Shown here in pieces: positions 36,037 to 44,521 of a stretch of DNA of 64,000 nt (positions are counted from its first letter, which is position 1; each line of letters starts with the position of its first letter). Where the stretch lies: NCBI RefSeq assembly GCF_041261205.1, contig NZ_JBGCCH010000002.1, positions 496,001-560,000 on the forward strand, given 5' to 3'. The stretch comes from Catenulispora sp. MAP5-51. Its GTDB lineage: Bacteria; Actinomycetota; Actinomycetes; Streptomycetales; Catenulisporaceae. The notes under the pieces were generated by a model that searched no databases, had not been told where the DNA came from, and worked only from the letters and a program-made list of their open reading frames with translations. The position numbers were made by a program, and so were the translations under genes.

Positions 36037-37109
36037 ACGCCCTCCAAGGCATCTTCGTTCACAGCCACGAGGGCTCCGTTCTCGGCGAGGCTGCGCGAGG
36101 CGGCCTCGAGGATTCGCAGGACCCGCAGTCCCGCGCGGCCGTCGGTGGCCGCCGGCGTGCCGGTGCGCACGGCGCGGGCGAACTCCTCGACCGCCACCGC
36201 CAGCGCCTCCCGCTCGTTCAGCGCCGGCGCGACCATGTCGCCGGTCCGGTAGGACACCAGGGCCGCGCGCCGCTGGTCGGCGGCGAGCTCCTCGGGGTTG
36301 GCCAGGTCCACACCGCGGTCGAAGACGCTGACCCGCTGCGCGGGGTTCAGGTCGTCCCAGACCAGCGTGCGCTTGGAGCCGCCGACGATGGTGGTGCGCA
36401 CCTTGGTCGGGGACAGCCAGTTCACGTGGCCGTGCGCGATCGCTCCGGAGGACAGGGACAGCGTCAGGTACGCCACGCAATTCCGGCCGGCGCCTATCGG
36501 GTCCGCACCGGTCGCGGCCACCGCCACCGGCTTCACGCCCGGCGGGAGGATGAAGTCCAGGATCGACAGGTCGTGCGGGGCCAGGTCCCACAGCACGTCC
36601 ACGTCGGGCTGGATCAGCCCCAGGTTGATCCGCACCGAGTCGACGAAGTGGACCTCGCCGAGCTCCCCGGAGTGGATCAGCTCCCTGATGGCCAGGACGG
36701 CCGGGGTGTAGCAGTAGGTGTGGTCGCACATCAGGATCAGGTTCCGCTCGGCCGCCTCGGCGACCAGCTCGGCGCCCTCGGCCTCGGTGGCCGCCAGCGG
36801 CTTCTCGACCAGTACGTGCCGCCCGGCACGCAACGCGGCCATCGCCACGTCCCGGTGCGTGCGGGCCGGCGTCGCGATCGCCACCGCCTTCACGTCCGGG
36901 TCGGACAGCGCGTCGTCCAGCGCGCCGCTGACCCGGACGCTGGCGTACGGCGCCGCGACCTTCTCGGCCCGCGCGGTGTCCAGATCGATCAACCAGCGCA
37001 GGTCCCAGTCCGGCGAACCCATGAGGTTCCGCACCAGGTTCGGCCCCCAGTACCCGGCGCCGACGACGGCGATACCCGGCCGCTCGGCGGCCGAAATTCC
37101 CCCCGACAT
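36033..37109 (-). CDS. Gfo/Idh/MocA-family sugar dehydrogenase
   Basis: 358 residues. N-terminal Rossmann fold IAVVGAGYWGPNLVRNL, the family signature HVLVEKPLAATEAEG with catalytic Lys in EKP, and the second motif DLAPHDLSILDFILP. It oxidises a hydroxyl of a nucleotide sugar (often C3) to the keto form that the DegT aminotransferases need. ATG 37109 lies 2 nt after the sugar transferase stop. Similar members (WbpB type) act with WbpE/WbpD-like enzymes; this pairing is inferred from the operon. Confidence 0.9.
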   Translation of the reverse strand: MSGGISAAERPGIAVVGAGYWGPNLVRNLMGSPDWDLRWLIDLDTARAEKVAAPYASVRVSGALDDALSDPDVKAVAIATPARTHRDVAMAALRAGRHVLVEKPLAATEAEGAELVAEAAERNLILMCDHTYCYTPAVLAIRELIHSGELGEVHFVDSVRINLGLIQPDVDVLWDLAPHDLSILDFILPPGVKPVAVAATGADPIGAGRNCVAYLTLSLSSGAIAHGHVNWLSPTKVRTTIVGGSKRTLVWDDLNPAQRVSVFDRGVDLANPEELAADQRRAALVSYRTGDMVAPALNEREALAVAVEEFARAVRTGTPAATDGRAGLRVLRILEAASRSLAENGALVAVNEDALEGV

Positions 37110-37111
37110 TC

Positions 37112-38611
37112 TCAGTACGCTCCTTTGCCCTTGACGACGGCCGAGCCGGTGCGCAGCAGGATCTCCGCGTCCAGGCCCAACGACCAGTTCTCGACGTACC
37201 CCAGGTCCAACCGCACCGCGTCCGCCCATGCCAGGTCGGAGCGGCCGCTGACCTGCCACAGCCCGGTCAGGCCCGGCTTGACCAGCAGCCGGCGCCGGAC
37301 CTCCTCGCTGTACTTCGCGGCCTCCTCCGGCAGCGGCGGACGCGGCCCGACCAGCGCCATGTCGCCGCGCACGACGTTGAGCAGCTGCGGCAGCTCGTCC
37401 AGCGAGTACCGCCGCAGCACCGCGCCGACCTTCGTCACCCGCGGGTCCCGCCGCATCTTGAACAGCAGGCCGTCGGCGTTCTTGTTCAGGTGCGTGAGCC
37501 CCTTCTTCGCCTCGGCCGCGCCGACGGACATGGTGCGGAACTTGTAGAGGACGAAGTGCTCGCCGCGCAGGCCCACGCGCGTCTGCCGGAAGTAGACCGG
37601 ACGCCCGTCGCCGACCAGGATCGCCAGCGACACCGCCAGGAAGATCGGCGCCAGCAGCAGGATGCCGATCGCCGCCGCCGCGCGCTCGCCGAGCTCCTTG
37701 GGAACGCGGGAACCGCGCGACAGCTTGGGCGCGCGGACGTGGAACAGCGGCACGCCGCCGTCCCGCCGGACCGCCAGCCGCGCCGGCGCGATCTCGTTCA
37801 GGAACGGCGCGACCAGGATGTCCGCACCCAGGCCGGCCAGCCTCCAGCCCAGGCTGCTCAGCGCCGCCGCCCCCAGATGCGGGCCGGGCATCAGCACCAC
37901 GACCTCGCATCCGGTCACCTGCAAGGCGGTCGCGACCTGTTCGGCGTCGCTCGGTCCGCCGTGCGCGGTCAGCGTGCCGACGTTCAGCGGGTCCAGCGGG
38001 TCCTGCGGGGTCGGCGGCACCGACCCCGAGGCCGTCGTCATCGCCGCGCCGGGCACAGCGGGCCCGGCGACCTCCAGCGACGCCACCGCCCGCAGCCCCG
38101 AGCGCTCGCGCCGCAGGATCGCGGCCATCGCCGAGCACTGGATGGAGCTGCCAACCAAGAGAGCTGGCCTTGAGGCCAGCCCCGGGTGCCGTGCTTGCAA
38201 GGCTCGGAACGCTTTACGCGCCACCAGCGACGCCAACGCCGCCATCGGGGCCGCCAAGAGCACCCCGCGCACCAGTCTCTCGTTGCGGGCGACCAGCGCG
38301 CACAGCGCCGACAGCGCTGCCATCGCGGCCAGGCAGGCCCGCAGAATCCTGTGATACTCCTCGGTGCCCGGCCCCACGTGCCGCCGCTCGTAGAGCCGGT
38401 GCGCGCCCGCAGCACCGACCCACGCGACGGGCACGGCGACCAGCGCCGGCCAGTCGTCCTGGACCGGGACCGCCAGCCACGTGGCCGCGGTCGCGCAGGT
38501 CCAGTCCATAGCCACCAGGAGCGCCGCACCGGCGCGCCTGCCGTAACTCGTCCGGGGTCGTGCGAGACGTACTCGCACGACCGTACTTTCAACGCCCGAC
38601 CCGACCGCCAT
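37112..38611 (-). CDS. Polyprenyl-phosphate sugar-1-phosphate transferase (WcaJ/EpsL type)
   Basis: 499 residues. Four to five predicted membrane helices in residues 25-150, a Rossmann-like CoA-binding-type middle domain (ALLVGSSIQCSAMAAIL), one more helix (GILLLAPIFLAVSLAILV), and the C-terminal bacterial sugar transferase domain with VYFRQTRVGLRGEHF, LYKFRTM, RVTKVGAVLRRYSLDELPQL and GLWQVSGRS. It starts glycan synthesis by moving a phosphosugar to undecaprenyl phosphate. First gene of the minus-strand glycan operon; divergent from the GT2 operon at 38872. Confidence 0.92.
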   Translation of the reverse strand: MAVGSGVESTVVRVRLARPRTSYGRRAGAALLVAMDWTCATAATWLAVPVQDDWPALVAVPVAWVGAAGAHRLYERRHVGPGTEEYHRILRACLAAMAALSALCALVARNERLVRGVLLAAPMAALASLVARKAFRALQARHPGLASRPALLVGSSIQCSAMAAILRRERSGLRAVASLEVAGPAVPGAAMTTASGSVPPTPQDPLDPLNVGTLTAHGGPSDAEQVATALQVTGCEVVVLMPGPHLGAAALSSLGWRLAGLGADILVAPFLNEIAPARLAVRRDGGVPLFHVRAPKLSRGSRVPKELGERAAAAIGILLLAPIFLAVSLAILVGDGRPVYFRQTRVGLRGEHFVLYKFRTMSVGAAEAKKGLTHLNKNADGLLFKMRRDPRVTKVGAVLRRYSLDELPQLLNVVRGDMALVGPRPPLPEEAAKYSEEVRRRLLVKPGLTGLWQVSGRSDLAWADAVRLDLGYVENWSLGLDAEILLRTGSAVVKGKGAY

Positions 38612-38871
38612 GCCGAAATCCCCCCACGGAACTCCATCGCACCGCTCGACGCCTACCGCCCCGCACTACCCCCGGCCATGACCGCTGCGTAACCGCACGA
38701 ACACTTGTCGAACTGGAAGCATGGTAGTGGGCTGGGATACTTCGCGCGAGTTGTACCGGAGAGTTATCATGGCTAACACTTAGCGTCGTTCTGCTGTTAT
38801 ACGTACTCTGTCCAGACATGGTCGCGTGTGGGACAACCACCGAAGCCCAGCAGGGCCGGTGGAGTGGGGGG
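38612..38871. promoter_or_regulatory. Divergent promoter region between the two glycan operons
   Basis: 260 nt with lower GC than the flanks. On the plus strand TTGTAC followed 17 nt later by TAACAC, near 38750-38778, is a weak sigma70-like candidate for the GT2 operon; TTATAC near 38798 is an alternative -10. No clear match was found for the minus operon. A long palindrome was not seen. Confidence 0.35.
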
Positions 38872-39726
38872 ATGAGAATGGCGCGCACTGCGCTGCGCTG
38901 GGGCAAAGACACGCTCAACCGACTGATCGGATGGCAGGTGATCTTTGAGATACGCAACAAAACCTTGAAATGGCCGGGTGCGCTCCGCATGCGGCGCTTC
39001 GAAGATCGCGAAGTGAAGCGGCTACGGGCCGAAGCACCGTTGTTGTCGGCGCGGGTGGCGGTGGTGATCCCGACCTACCGCCGACCGGACGGACTCGCCG
39101 CCGCGGTGGGCTCTGTCCTGGCACAGACCTGGTCGGACTTTGTCGTGGTGGTGGTGGACGACGGCGGCGGCGGGCTGGAAGCCGCCGAACTCCCGGACGA
39201 TCCGCGACTACGGACAGTGTCGCTGTCCGAGAATTCGCACGTTTTGGGGCTGGTCCGGAACGTGGGAATGCGGCTGACGGAATCGCGCTACGTCGCGTTT
39301 CTGGACGACGACAATCTCTGGGAATCTGAGCATTTGGCCCTGACGGTGAAAACCCTGATGGATTCCCCGCGCCTGTCTGGCGTATACACCGCCTTGCATC
39401 GGGTGCTGCCGGACGGATCCGATCTGGACGTGTTGTCAGTGCCCTTCGACCGCAAGCGCGCGTCGTGGGACTCCTTCCTCGACTGCAACGCCTTCGTGGC
39501 GGTCCGCAGCCGGGCCCTGATCTTCAGCCGGATGCCCCGGCCCATCGGCCTGCTGCCGCGCGAGGACTGGGAAATGATGTACCGCTTCACGCGCCGCCAC
39601 CGCATCACCCACCTGCCGTCCCCGACGGTCCGGTACCTGGTGAACCCGTCGAGCTTCTACACACAGTGGGACAAGGACGACAAGAGCAATAAGAGCAACA
39701 AGAGCGACAAGGGGGAGAGCGAATGA
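38872..39726 (+). CDS. Family 2 glycosyltransferase
   Basis: 284 residues from ATG 38872, with GGGGGG upstream. Basic N-terminal segment, then VAVVIPTYRRPDGLAAAV, VVVVDDGGGG and the DDDN metal site (YVAFLDDDNLWESEH). The acceptor part has LLPREDWEMMYRF (EDWE catalytic base). The tail KDDKSNKSNKSDKGE is a short repeat that only appears at the protein end. The stop overlaps the deacetylase start by 4 nt (ATGA). It is the first gene of a four-enzyme glycan-modifying operon. Confidence 0.88.
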   Translation: MRMARTALRWGKDTLNRLIGWQVIFEIRNKTLKWPGALRMRRFEDREVKRLRAEAPLLSARVAVVIPTYRRPDGLAAAVGSVLAQTWSDFVVVVVDDGGGGLEAAELPDDPRLRTVSLSENSHVLGLVRNVGMRLTESRYVAFLDDDNLWESEHLALTVKTLMDSPRLSGVYTALHRVLPDGSDLDVLSVPFDRKRASWDSFLDCNAFVAVRSRALIFSRMPRPIGLLPREDWEMMYRFTRRHRITHLPSPTVRYLVNPSSFYTQWDKDDKSNKSNKSDKGESE

Positions 39727-40394
39727 GCGCCACGGATTTGAGGAACATCTCGTTCCACGGCATCGGAATCCCGGACGGCCCCGAACGCGAACCGGACGAG
39801 CACCGCTACTGGGTGACGGAGTCGGCGTTCCTGCGCGTCCTGGACTTCTGCGCCGAGCAACCCAACATCCGCCTGAGCTTCGACGACGGCAACGCCTCCG
39901 ACGCGGCCATCGCCCTACCGGCTTTGCGGGAGCGCGGCCTGCGAGCCGACTTCTTCCCCATCGCCGACCGCCTGGGCACCCCAGGCAACCTCGAACCCGG
40001 CGCCCTGCGGGACCTCACCGCCGCCGGCATGACCGTCGGCACCCACGGCGCGGCCCACCGCCCCTGGACCACGGCCCTGGCCACGGACCACATCAGGGAA
40101 CTCGAGGACGCCCGAGGCCGCATCGCCGAACACAGCGGCCGCCCGGTCGACACCGCCGCCTGCCCCTTCGGCGCCTACGACCGCAAGGTCCTGCAAGCCC
40201 TTCGAAAGGCGGGCTACCGCACGGTGTTCACCAGCGACGCACGCCCCGCCCACAGCGGCGCCTGGCTGCAACCGCGCTACAGCGTCGAGGCCGGCGACAC
40301 GCCGGAGACGGTGCGCGCGCGGATGCTGACGCCGCGGTCCACGACGGGGCGCGCGACAGATCGGGCGGTGCTGATGGTGAAGGCGTGGCGGTGA
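39723..40394 (+). CDS. NodB-type polysaccharide deacetylase
   Basis: 223 residues. NodB homology motifs: IRLSFDDGNASD (metal-binding/catalytic Asp pair), TVGTHGAAHRPW (HxxxH), and ACPFGAYDRKVLQALR. It removes an N- or O-acetyl group from a sugar using a divalent metal. No signal peptide, so it probably acts on cytoplasmic lipid-linked or nucleotide-bound glycans, unlike extracellular chitin deacetylases. It is coupled to the GT2 and to the 35-codon ORF at 40391. Confidence 0.88.
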   Translation: MSATDLRNISFHGIGIPDGPEREPDEHRYWVTESAFLRVLDFCAEQPNIRLSFDDGNASDAAIALPALRERGLRADFFPIADRLGTPGNLEPGALRDLTAAGMTVGTHGAAHRPWTTALATDHIRELEDARGRIAEHSGRPVDTAACPFGAYDRKVLQALRKAGYRTVFTSDARPAHSGAWLQPRYSVEAGDTPETVRARMLTPRSTTGRATDRAVLMVKAWR

Positions 40395-40498
40395 GACCGG
40401 CTTCGATCGCGGCCGAGTTCGCCGCCACCGCCCGGCGCGACCTGCGCCGCATCTCCATCCCCCTCCCCACCGTCGCGAAGGCGAGCCCCTCCCCATGA
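40391..40498 (+). CDS. 35-codon ORF bridging deacetylase and ATP-grasp genes
   Basis: GTG at 40391 overlaps the TGA of the deacetylase (GTGA) and its own TGA at 40496-40498 overlaps the ATG of the ATP-grasp gene (ATGA). The predicted peptide begins MRPASIAAEFAATARR and ends KASPSP; a basic amphipathic helix is possible in the first 24 residues. Without it there would be a 100-nt gap inside a tightly coupled operon. Chance is a real alternative, given that high-GC frames stay open. Confidence 0.4.
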   Translation: MRPASIAAEFAATARRDLRRISIPLPTVAKASPSP

Positions 40499-41634
40499 CC
40501 ACTCGCGTCCTCATCGGCTTCGCCGATGCCTTCGCCGCGATCGAGTCCGCCTGGTCGCTGGCCGACGCCGGCCACGAGGTGTTCGCCTTCGCGCGGCGCG
40601 GGACCTCGCCGCCGCTGGCCGCGTCACGCCGGGTGCGCGTCGTGCCGGTCACCGCGCCCGAGGACGATGCGGCGGCCTGCGTCGCCGATGTCGTCAACGC
40701 CGCGCATCGGCTCGGGGCCTCCGTGCTGCTTCCCCTGGACGACCTCGCCGTGTGGGTCGCCGACCGGACCGATCTGCTTGTCGCGGGGGCCACCGGCAAG
40801 GCCGCGGCCTTCGCGCTCGACAAGCGGCTGCAGGTCGAGGCCGCCGCCGATGCCGGGTTCGCGGTGCCGGCGCGTACCGCCGCCGGGCCGTGGGTGGTCA
40901 AGGCCGCGCTGGCCGCCGTCGAGCTGGACGGCAAGCTGGTGCGTCCCGGGGGCCGGGTCGCGGCCACCGAGGCCGATATCGCCGCGGCCACCGAGGAACT
41001 CGCCGGGCCCGTGCTGGTGCAGCAGTTGCTGACCGGTGTGGGGGAAGGGGTGTTCGGCTTCGCGACCCCGGACGGCGTCCGGGCCTGGAGCAGCCATCGC
41101 CGGGTACGGATGACCGATCCGCGCGGGTCGGCGTCCAGTGCGTGCCGCTCCATCGCGGTCGAGGAGGATCTGCGGCCGCGGGCCGAGATGCTCCTGGCCT
41201 CGGTCGGCTGGCGCGGCATGTTCATGCTCGAGCTGCTGCGCGACGCCGCCGGGACCCCGTGGTTCATGGAGGTCAACGGGCGGCCCTGGGGCAGCATGGC
41301 GCTGGCCGTCCGCCGCGGCTTCGACTATCCGGTCTGGGCCGTGCGGCAGGCGCTCGAGCCGGCGTTCGTGCCCGAGCCGCCGGATCCGGAGCCGCCGCAC
41401 ATCGTCTGCCGGCACCTCGGCCGGGAGCTGATCCACCTGGCCGCCGTGCTGCGCGGCCCGATCGCCGACCACCCCGGCCCGTGGCCCAAGCGCGGCGCGA
41501 CGCTGGCGGCCCTGCGGCCGACGCGCGCCGACCGCTGGTACAACCTGCGCCGGGGCGAGCGCCGCGTCTTCTGGCGCGACACCTGGTCCACCCTGTCCGC
41601 CCAAGCCGCCCGGATGAGACGGAGAACCTCGTGA
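40495..41634 (+). CDS. ATP-grasp superfamily enzyme
   Basis: 379 residues. N-terminal Rossmann-like part (VLIGFADAFAAIESAWSLADAG), the ATP-grasp core with WVVKAALAAVELDGK (Lys binding ATP) and LVQQLLTGVGEGVFGFA, and the metal-binding end WFMEVNGRPWGSMALAV (E-x-N). The family joins a carboxylate to an amine or thiol through an acyl-phosphate. The preceding deacetylase would free an amine on a sugar, so this enzyme may attach an amino acid or acid to that amine; this is inference. Coupled to the PHP gene by GTGA. Confidence 0.85.
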   Translation: MTTRVLIGFADAFAAIESAWSLADAGHEVFAFARRGTSPPLAASRRVRVVPVTAPEDDAAACVADVVNAAHRLGASVLLPLDDLAVWVADRTDLLVAGATGKAAAFALDKRLQVEAAADAGFAVPARTAAGPWVVKAALAAVELDGKLVRPGGRVAATEADIAAATEELAGPVLVQQLLTGVGEGVFGFATPDGVRAWSSHRRVRMTDPRGSASSACRSIAVEEDLRPRAEMLLASVGWRGMFMLELLRDAAGTPWFMEVNGRPWGSMALAVRRGFDYPVWAVRQALEPAFVPEPPDPEPPHIVCRHLGRELIHLAAVLRGPIADHPGPWPKRGATLAALRPTRADRWYNLRRGERRVFWRDTWSTLSAQAARMRRRTS

Positions 41635-42371
41635 CAACGGTCCGCGCGGTGGCGCACATCCACTCCGAGTGGTCCGACGACGCCTCCTGGCCGCTGGACC
41701 GCCTGGCGGCCGCGTTCCGCAAACGCGGTCGCAGCGTCCTGCTGATGTGCGAGCACAGCCGCACGTTCACCGAGGCCAAGTGGGAGGAGTACGTCCAGGC
41801 GTGCGCCGCGGCCTCCGGCGACGGCGTCCTGGTCGTCCCGGGCCTGGAGTACAACGACGCCGACAACGTCGTCCACATCCCGGTCTGGGGCGAGGTCCCG
41901 TTCCTGAGCCAGACCCCCGACATCGCCGACGTCCTGGCCCACACCCGCGCGGCGGACGGCGTCGCCGTCTTCGCGCACCCCTGGCGCCGCAACGCCTGGC
42001 GCCGCTTCGACCCGGCCTGGGCCAAGGACCTGACCGCCGTCGAGATCTGGAACCGCAAGTACGACGGCTGGGCCCCGAACCGCCAGGCCCGCGCCTACGC
42101 CGAGCGCCTGGGCCTGCCGCCGTTCGTGGCCCTGGACTTCCACGGCTCCCGGCAGTTCTTCCCGCTGGCGATGGAGCTGACCCTCACCGGCCCGCCGTCC
42201 CGCACCACCGTCGAGGACGCCCTGCGCGACGGCCGGTTCGAGCCGCTGGCGTTCAGCCGCTCGGCCCTGCGGCTGACGTCGGGGGTCGGCGGCCTGGCGC
42301 TGGCGGCGGCCGAAGCCGCACGCGCCGTCGCGGCCCGTACGGTGCGCGCCGCGCTGAACAGGAGGAAGTAG
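41631..42371 (+). CDS. PHP-domain phosphoesterase-like hydrolase
   Basis: 246 residues from GTG 41631. The four PHP metal motifs are visible: AHIHSEWSDDA (HxH), LMCEHSRTF, VPGLEYND (E) with NVVHIPVWG, VAVFAHPWR and LDFHGSRQF. PHP proteins hydrolyse phosphate esters using three metals. Together with GT2, deacetylase and ATP-grasp it forms a coherent modification operon; a role in dephosphorylating a sugar or releasing a product is inferred. It converges on the gene at 42381 with only a 9-nt gap. Confidence 0.85.
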   Translation: MTTVRAVAHIHSEWSDDASWPLDRLAAAFRKRGRSVLLMCEHSRTFTEAKWEEYVQACAAASGDGVLVVPGLEYNDADNVVHIPVWGEVPFLSQTPDIADVLAHTRAADGVAVFAHPWRRNAWRRFDPAWAKDLTAVEIWNRKYDGWAPNRQARAYAERLGLPPFVALDFHGSRQFFPLAMELTLTGPPSRTTVEDALRDGRFEPLAFSRSALRLTSGVGGLALAAAEAARAVAARTVRAALNRRK

Positions 42372-42380
42372 GAGCAGGCG

Positions 42381-43313
42381 TCAAGGCCCCGGCTTGGCCC
42401 GCAGCCGAGCCGGGCTCACCAACGCGCGCACCGCAGCCTTGCTGCTGGCCCGTCCGAGCAACGCCCGCGACGCCTCCCGCAACAGCAACGCGCCCCAGAA
42501 GGCCGCGACCGACGGAGCGCTATGCGTACGCCGGTAGAGCCGAATCCGGTTCACCGTCAGCAGCGTCCACAGCTTCGGCGAGACAAGGGCCTCGCCTTCC
42601 AGATGCACCGCGACCGCCTCGGGTGCCAACCGCGTCGACAAACCACGGTCCCTTGCCCGCAAGGCGTATTCCGTCTCCTCGGAGTAGAGGAAGAAGGACT
42701 CGTCCCACGGTCCGCACGTCTCGACGCACTCCCGCGACAACGCCATCAGCGATCCGGCGACCCAGTCCGCGCGCGTGGGGCCCTTGTACGCCTGCGGATC
42801 CACGACCTGCTCACCGAGGGCGGCGAACCGTCCCGAGCGATTCGCCCCGAGCACCATCTCGCCCACCAGACGCAACGGATTCGGCTCACGCCGCAGGGTT
42901 CTGATCATGCGGCCGGTTCCGTCGTACAGCAGCGGCGCGGTGATCCCGGTGCCCGGCCTTTCCAGTCCGCGCACCAAAGCCGCGCCGCACCCCGGCCGCA
43001 TCCGGATGTCCGGATTGCAGACCAGGACGGCGTCGGTCTCCTCGTCCAACGGACCGACCGCCTCCAGCGCCGCGTTGATCGCGGCGGCGTAGCCGGCGTT
43101 GCGTCCCGTCTGGACCAGGAGCGCGTCGGGTGCCTTCGTCCGCACCAGATCGGACGTCTCGTCGGCGGAGTCGTTGTCGGCGACGACCAGCCGCCAGCGG
43201 AGCCCGGCCATCCCGGACTCCAACGAGTCCAGCAGCCCCGGCAGGACATCGGCGCTGTTCCACGTGACCACGACCAGTACGGCCCCGGGCAGTTCCTCAG
43301 CGGACGACGGCAT
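42381..43313 (-). CDS. Family 2 glycosyltransferase (rhamnosyltransferase-like)
   Basis: 310 residues. VLVVVTWNSADVLPGLLDS, VVADNDSADETSDLV, NAGYAAAINAAL and VLVCNPDIRMRPG (DxD-type NPDI), plus DESFFLYSEETEYALRARD with the base motif. This pattern matches bacterial rhamnosyltransferase-like GT2 enzymes such as WbbL relatives. It overlaps the GT4 gene start region by 17 nt on the same strand. The donor is not certain; rhamnose genes (RmlABCD) are not in this window. Confidence 0.85.
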   Translation of the reverse strand: MPSSAEELPGAVLVVVTWNSADVLPGLLDSLESGMAGLRWRLVVADNDSADETSDLVRTKAPDALLVQTGRNAGYAAAINAALEAVGPLDEETDAVLVCNPDIRMRPGCGAALVRGLERPGTGITAPLLYDGTGRMIRTLRREPNPLRLVGEMVLGANRSGRFAALGEQVVDPQAYKGPTRADWVAGSLMALSRECVETCGPWDESFFLYSEETEYALRARDRGLSTRLAPEAVAVHLEGEALVSPKLWTLLTVNRIRLYRRTHSAPSVAAFWGALLLREASRALLGRASSKAAVRALVSPARLRAKPGP

Positions 43314-44448
43314 CGAGCACCTCCGTCAGCTCGGCCACCCACCGGTCCATCCCGAACTCCGTCTCGGCCAGCCGCCGGGCCTCGCGCCCCATCGCTTCCG
43401 TCCTCTCGGTGTCGGCGATCAGCTCCAGGATCCGCGCCCGCAGCGCCGCCGCGTCGTGGGCCGGCACGAACACGCCGTTGACTCCCTCCTCCAGCGCGTC
43501 GCGCTGGCCGTCGACCCGCGTGCACACCACCGCGCGTCCCATCGCGAAAGCCTCGATCATGCAGCTGACCCCGTGGTCGGTGTCGCTGGGATGCAGCGGG
43601 AGCACGACGAATCGCGAGCGCGCGTACAGGTCCCGCAGCTCCACCGCCGACAGCGGCCCGAAGGTGACGCCTTCCGGCAGCTCGACGCGCTCGCCGCGGT
43701 CGCCGAGTTCGGCCCGCCAGCGGTCGTCCATGCCCGCGACCAGCGAGCCGGCGATGTGGCAGCGCACGCCGGTGCCGTCGAGCGCGGCGATCAGGGTGGC
43801 GAAGTCCCGGTTCTCGCGGCCGGCGGAGCAGATCATCACCGCGTCCGCGCCGTCCTTGCCGTCTCCACCGTCCCCGCCGTCCGGGTCGTCGGGAGTCCCC
43901 GGCTTGGCCAGCTCCGGGTCGAAGAACCCGGTGTCCACGACCCACTTCGGCGACACGATCCGCTCCGCGGGCACCCCCAGCTGCTTGACCGCGAACTCGG
44001 CCTGCGCCGTGGGCGGCAGGACCATCGTCGTGATCCCCGGCCAGGCGTACCGCAGCAGCTTCGCCTTGGCGCCGGAGGAGATCCAGCTGTAGAGGGTGAC
44101 AAGCTTGGCGCGCTTGCGGCGGCCGGTGAAGCGCAGCGCCAGGGCCAGCGGCAGGCTCGAGGCCTCGGCGCCCCAGGCGAAGATCGCGTCGTACTTCCCG
44201 CGCACGCGGAAGGCTTCGGCGGCGAAGGCCAGCGGGAGCGGCAGCTTGCCGTATATCAGCCTGCGTGTCCGCGACGGACCGGTCAGGAAGCGCTGGTCGA
44301 GGACCGTCAGGTCGTAGGGCAGGTCGTAAAGCCAGACCTTCGAGCGCGTCCCGGTCTTCGCCTGTTCGGCGACCTCTTCCAGGTAGGGCGGGAACCAGCC
44401 CGCCGACACCATGACCAGGATCCGGGGTTGCTCCAGAGCGTCCGTCAC
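43297..44448 (-). CDS. Family 4 glycosyltransferase
   Basis: 383 residues from GTG 44448. GT-B fold without a membrane helix: an N-terminal part ending with AEASSLPLALALRF and the C-terminal donor half FVVLPLHPSDTDHGVSCMIEAFAMGRAVV, the E-x7-E pattern of GT4 enzymes. An acidic low-complexity insertion (DDPDGGDGGDGKDGAD) sits in the inter-domain region. It overlaps the GT2 gene downstream, so the two may act on successive sugars of one repeat unit. Confidence 0.82.
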   Translation of the reverse strand: MTDALEQPRILVMVSAGWFPPYLEEVAEQAKTGTRSKVWLYDLPYDLTVLDQRFLTGPSRTRRLIYGKLPLPLAFAAEAFRVRGKYDAIFAWGAEASSLPLALALRFTGRRKRAKLVTLYSWISSGAKAKLLRYAWPGITTMVLPPTAQAEFAVKQLGVPAERIVSPKWVVDTGFFDPELAKPGTPDDPDGGDGGDGKDGADAVMICSAGRENRDFATLIAALDGTGVRCHIAGSLVAGMDDRWRAELGDRGERVELPEGVTFGPLSAVELRDLYARSRFVVLPLHPSDTDHGVSCMIEAFAMGRAVVCTRVDGQRDALEEGVNGVFVPAHDAAALRARILELIADTERTEAMGREARRLAETEFGMDRWVAELTEVLDAVVR

Positions 44449-44521
44449 CGGGCCATGCTCGCAAAGCCGGGAACAACCCCACAAGAGCGTTAGAACCCTG
44501 ACAGGACGCGTGCGGATTCCG

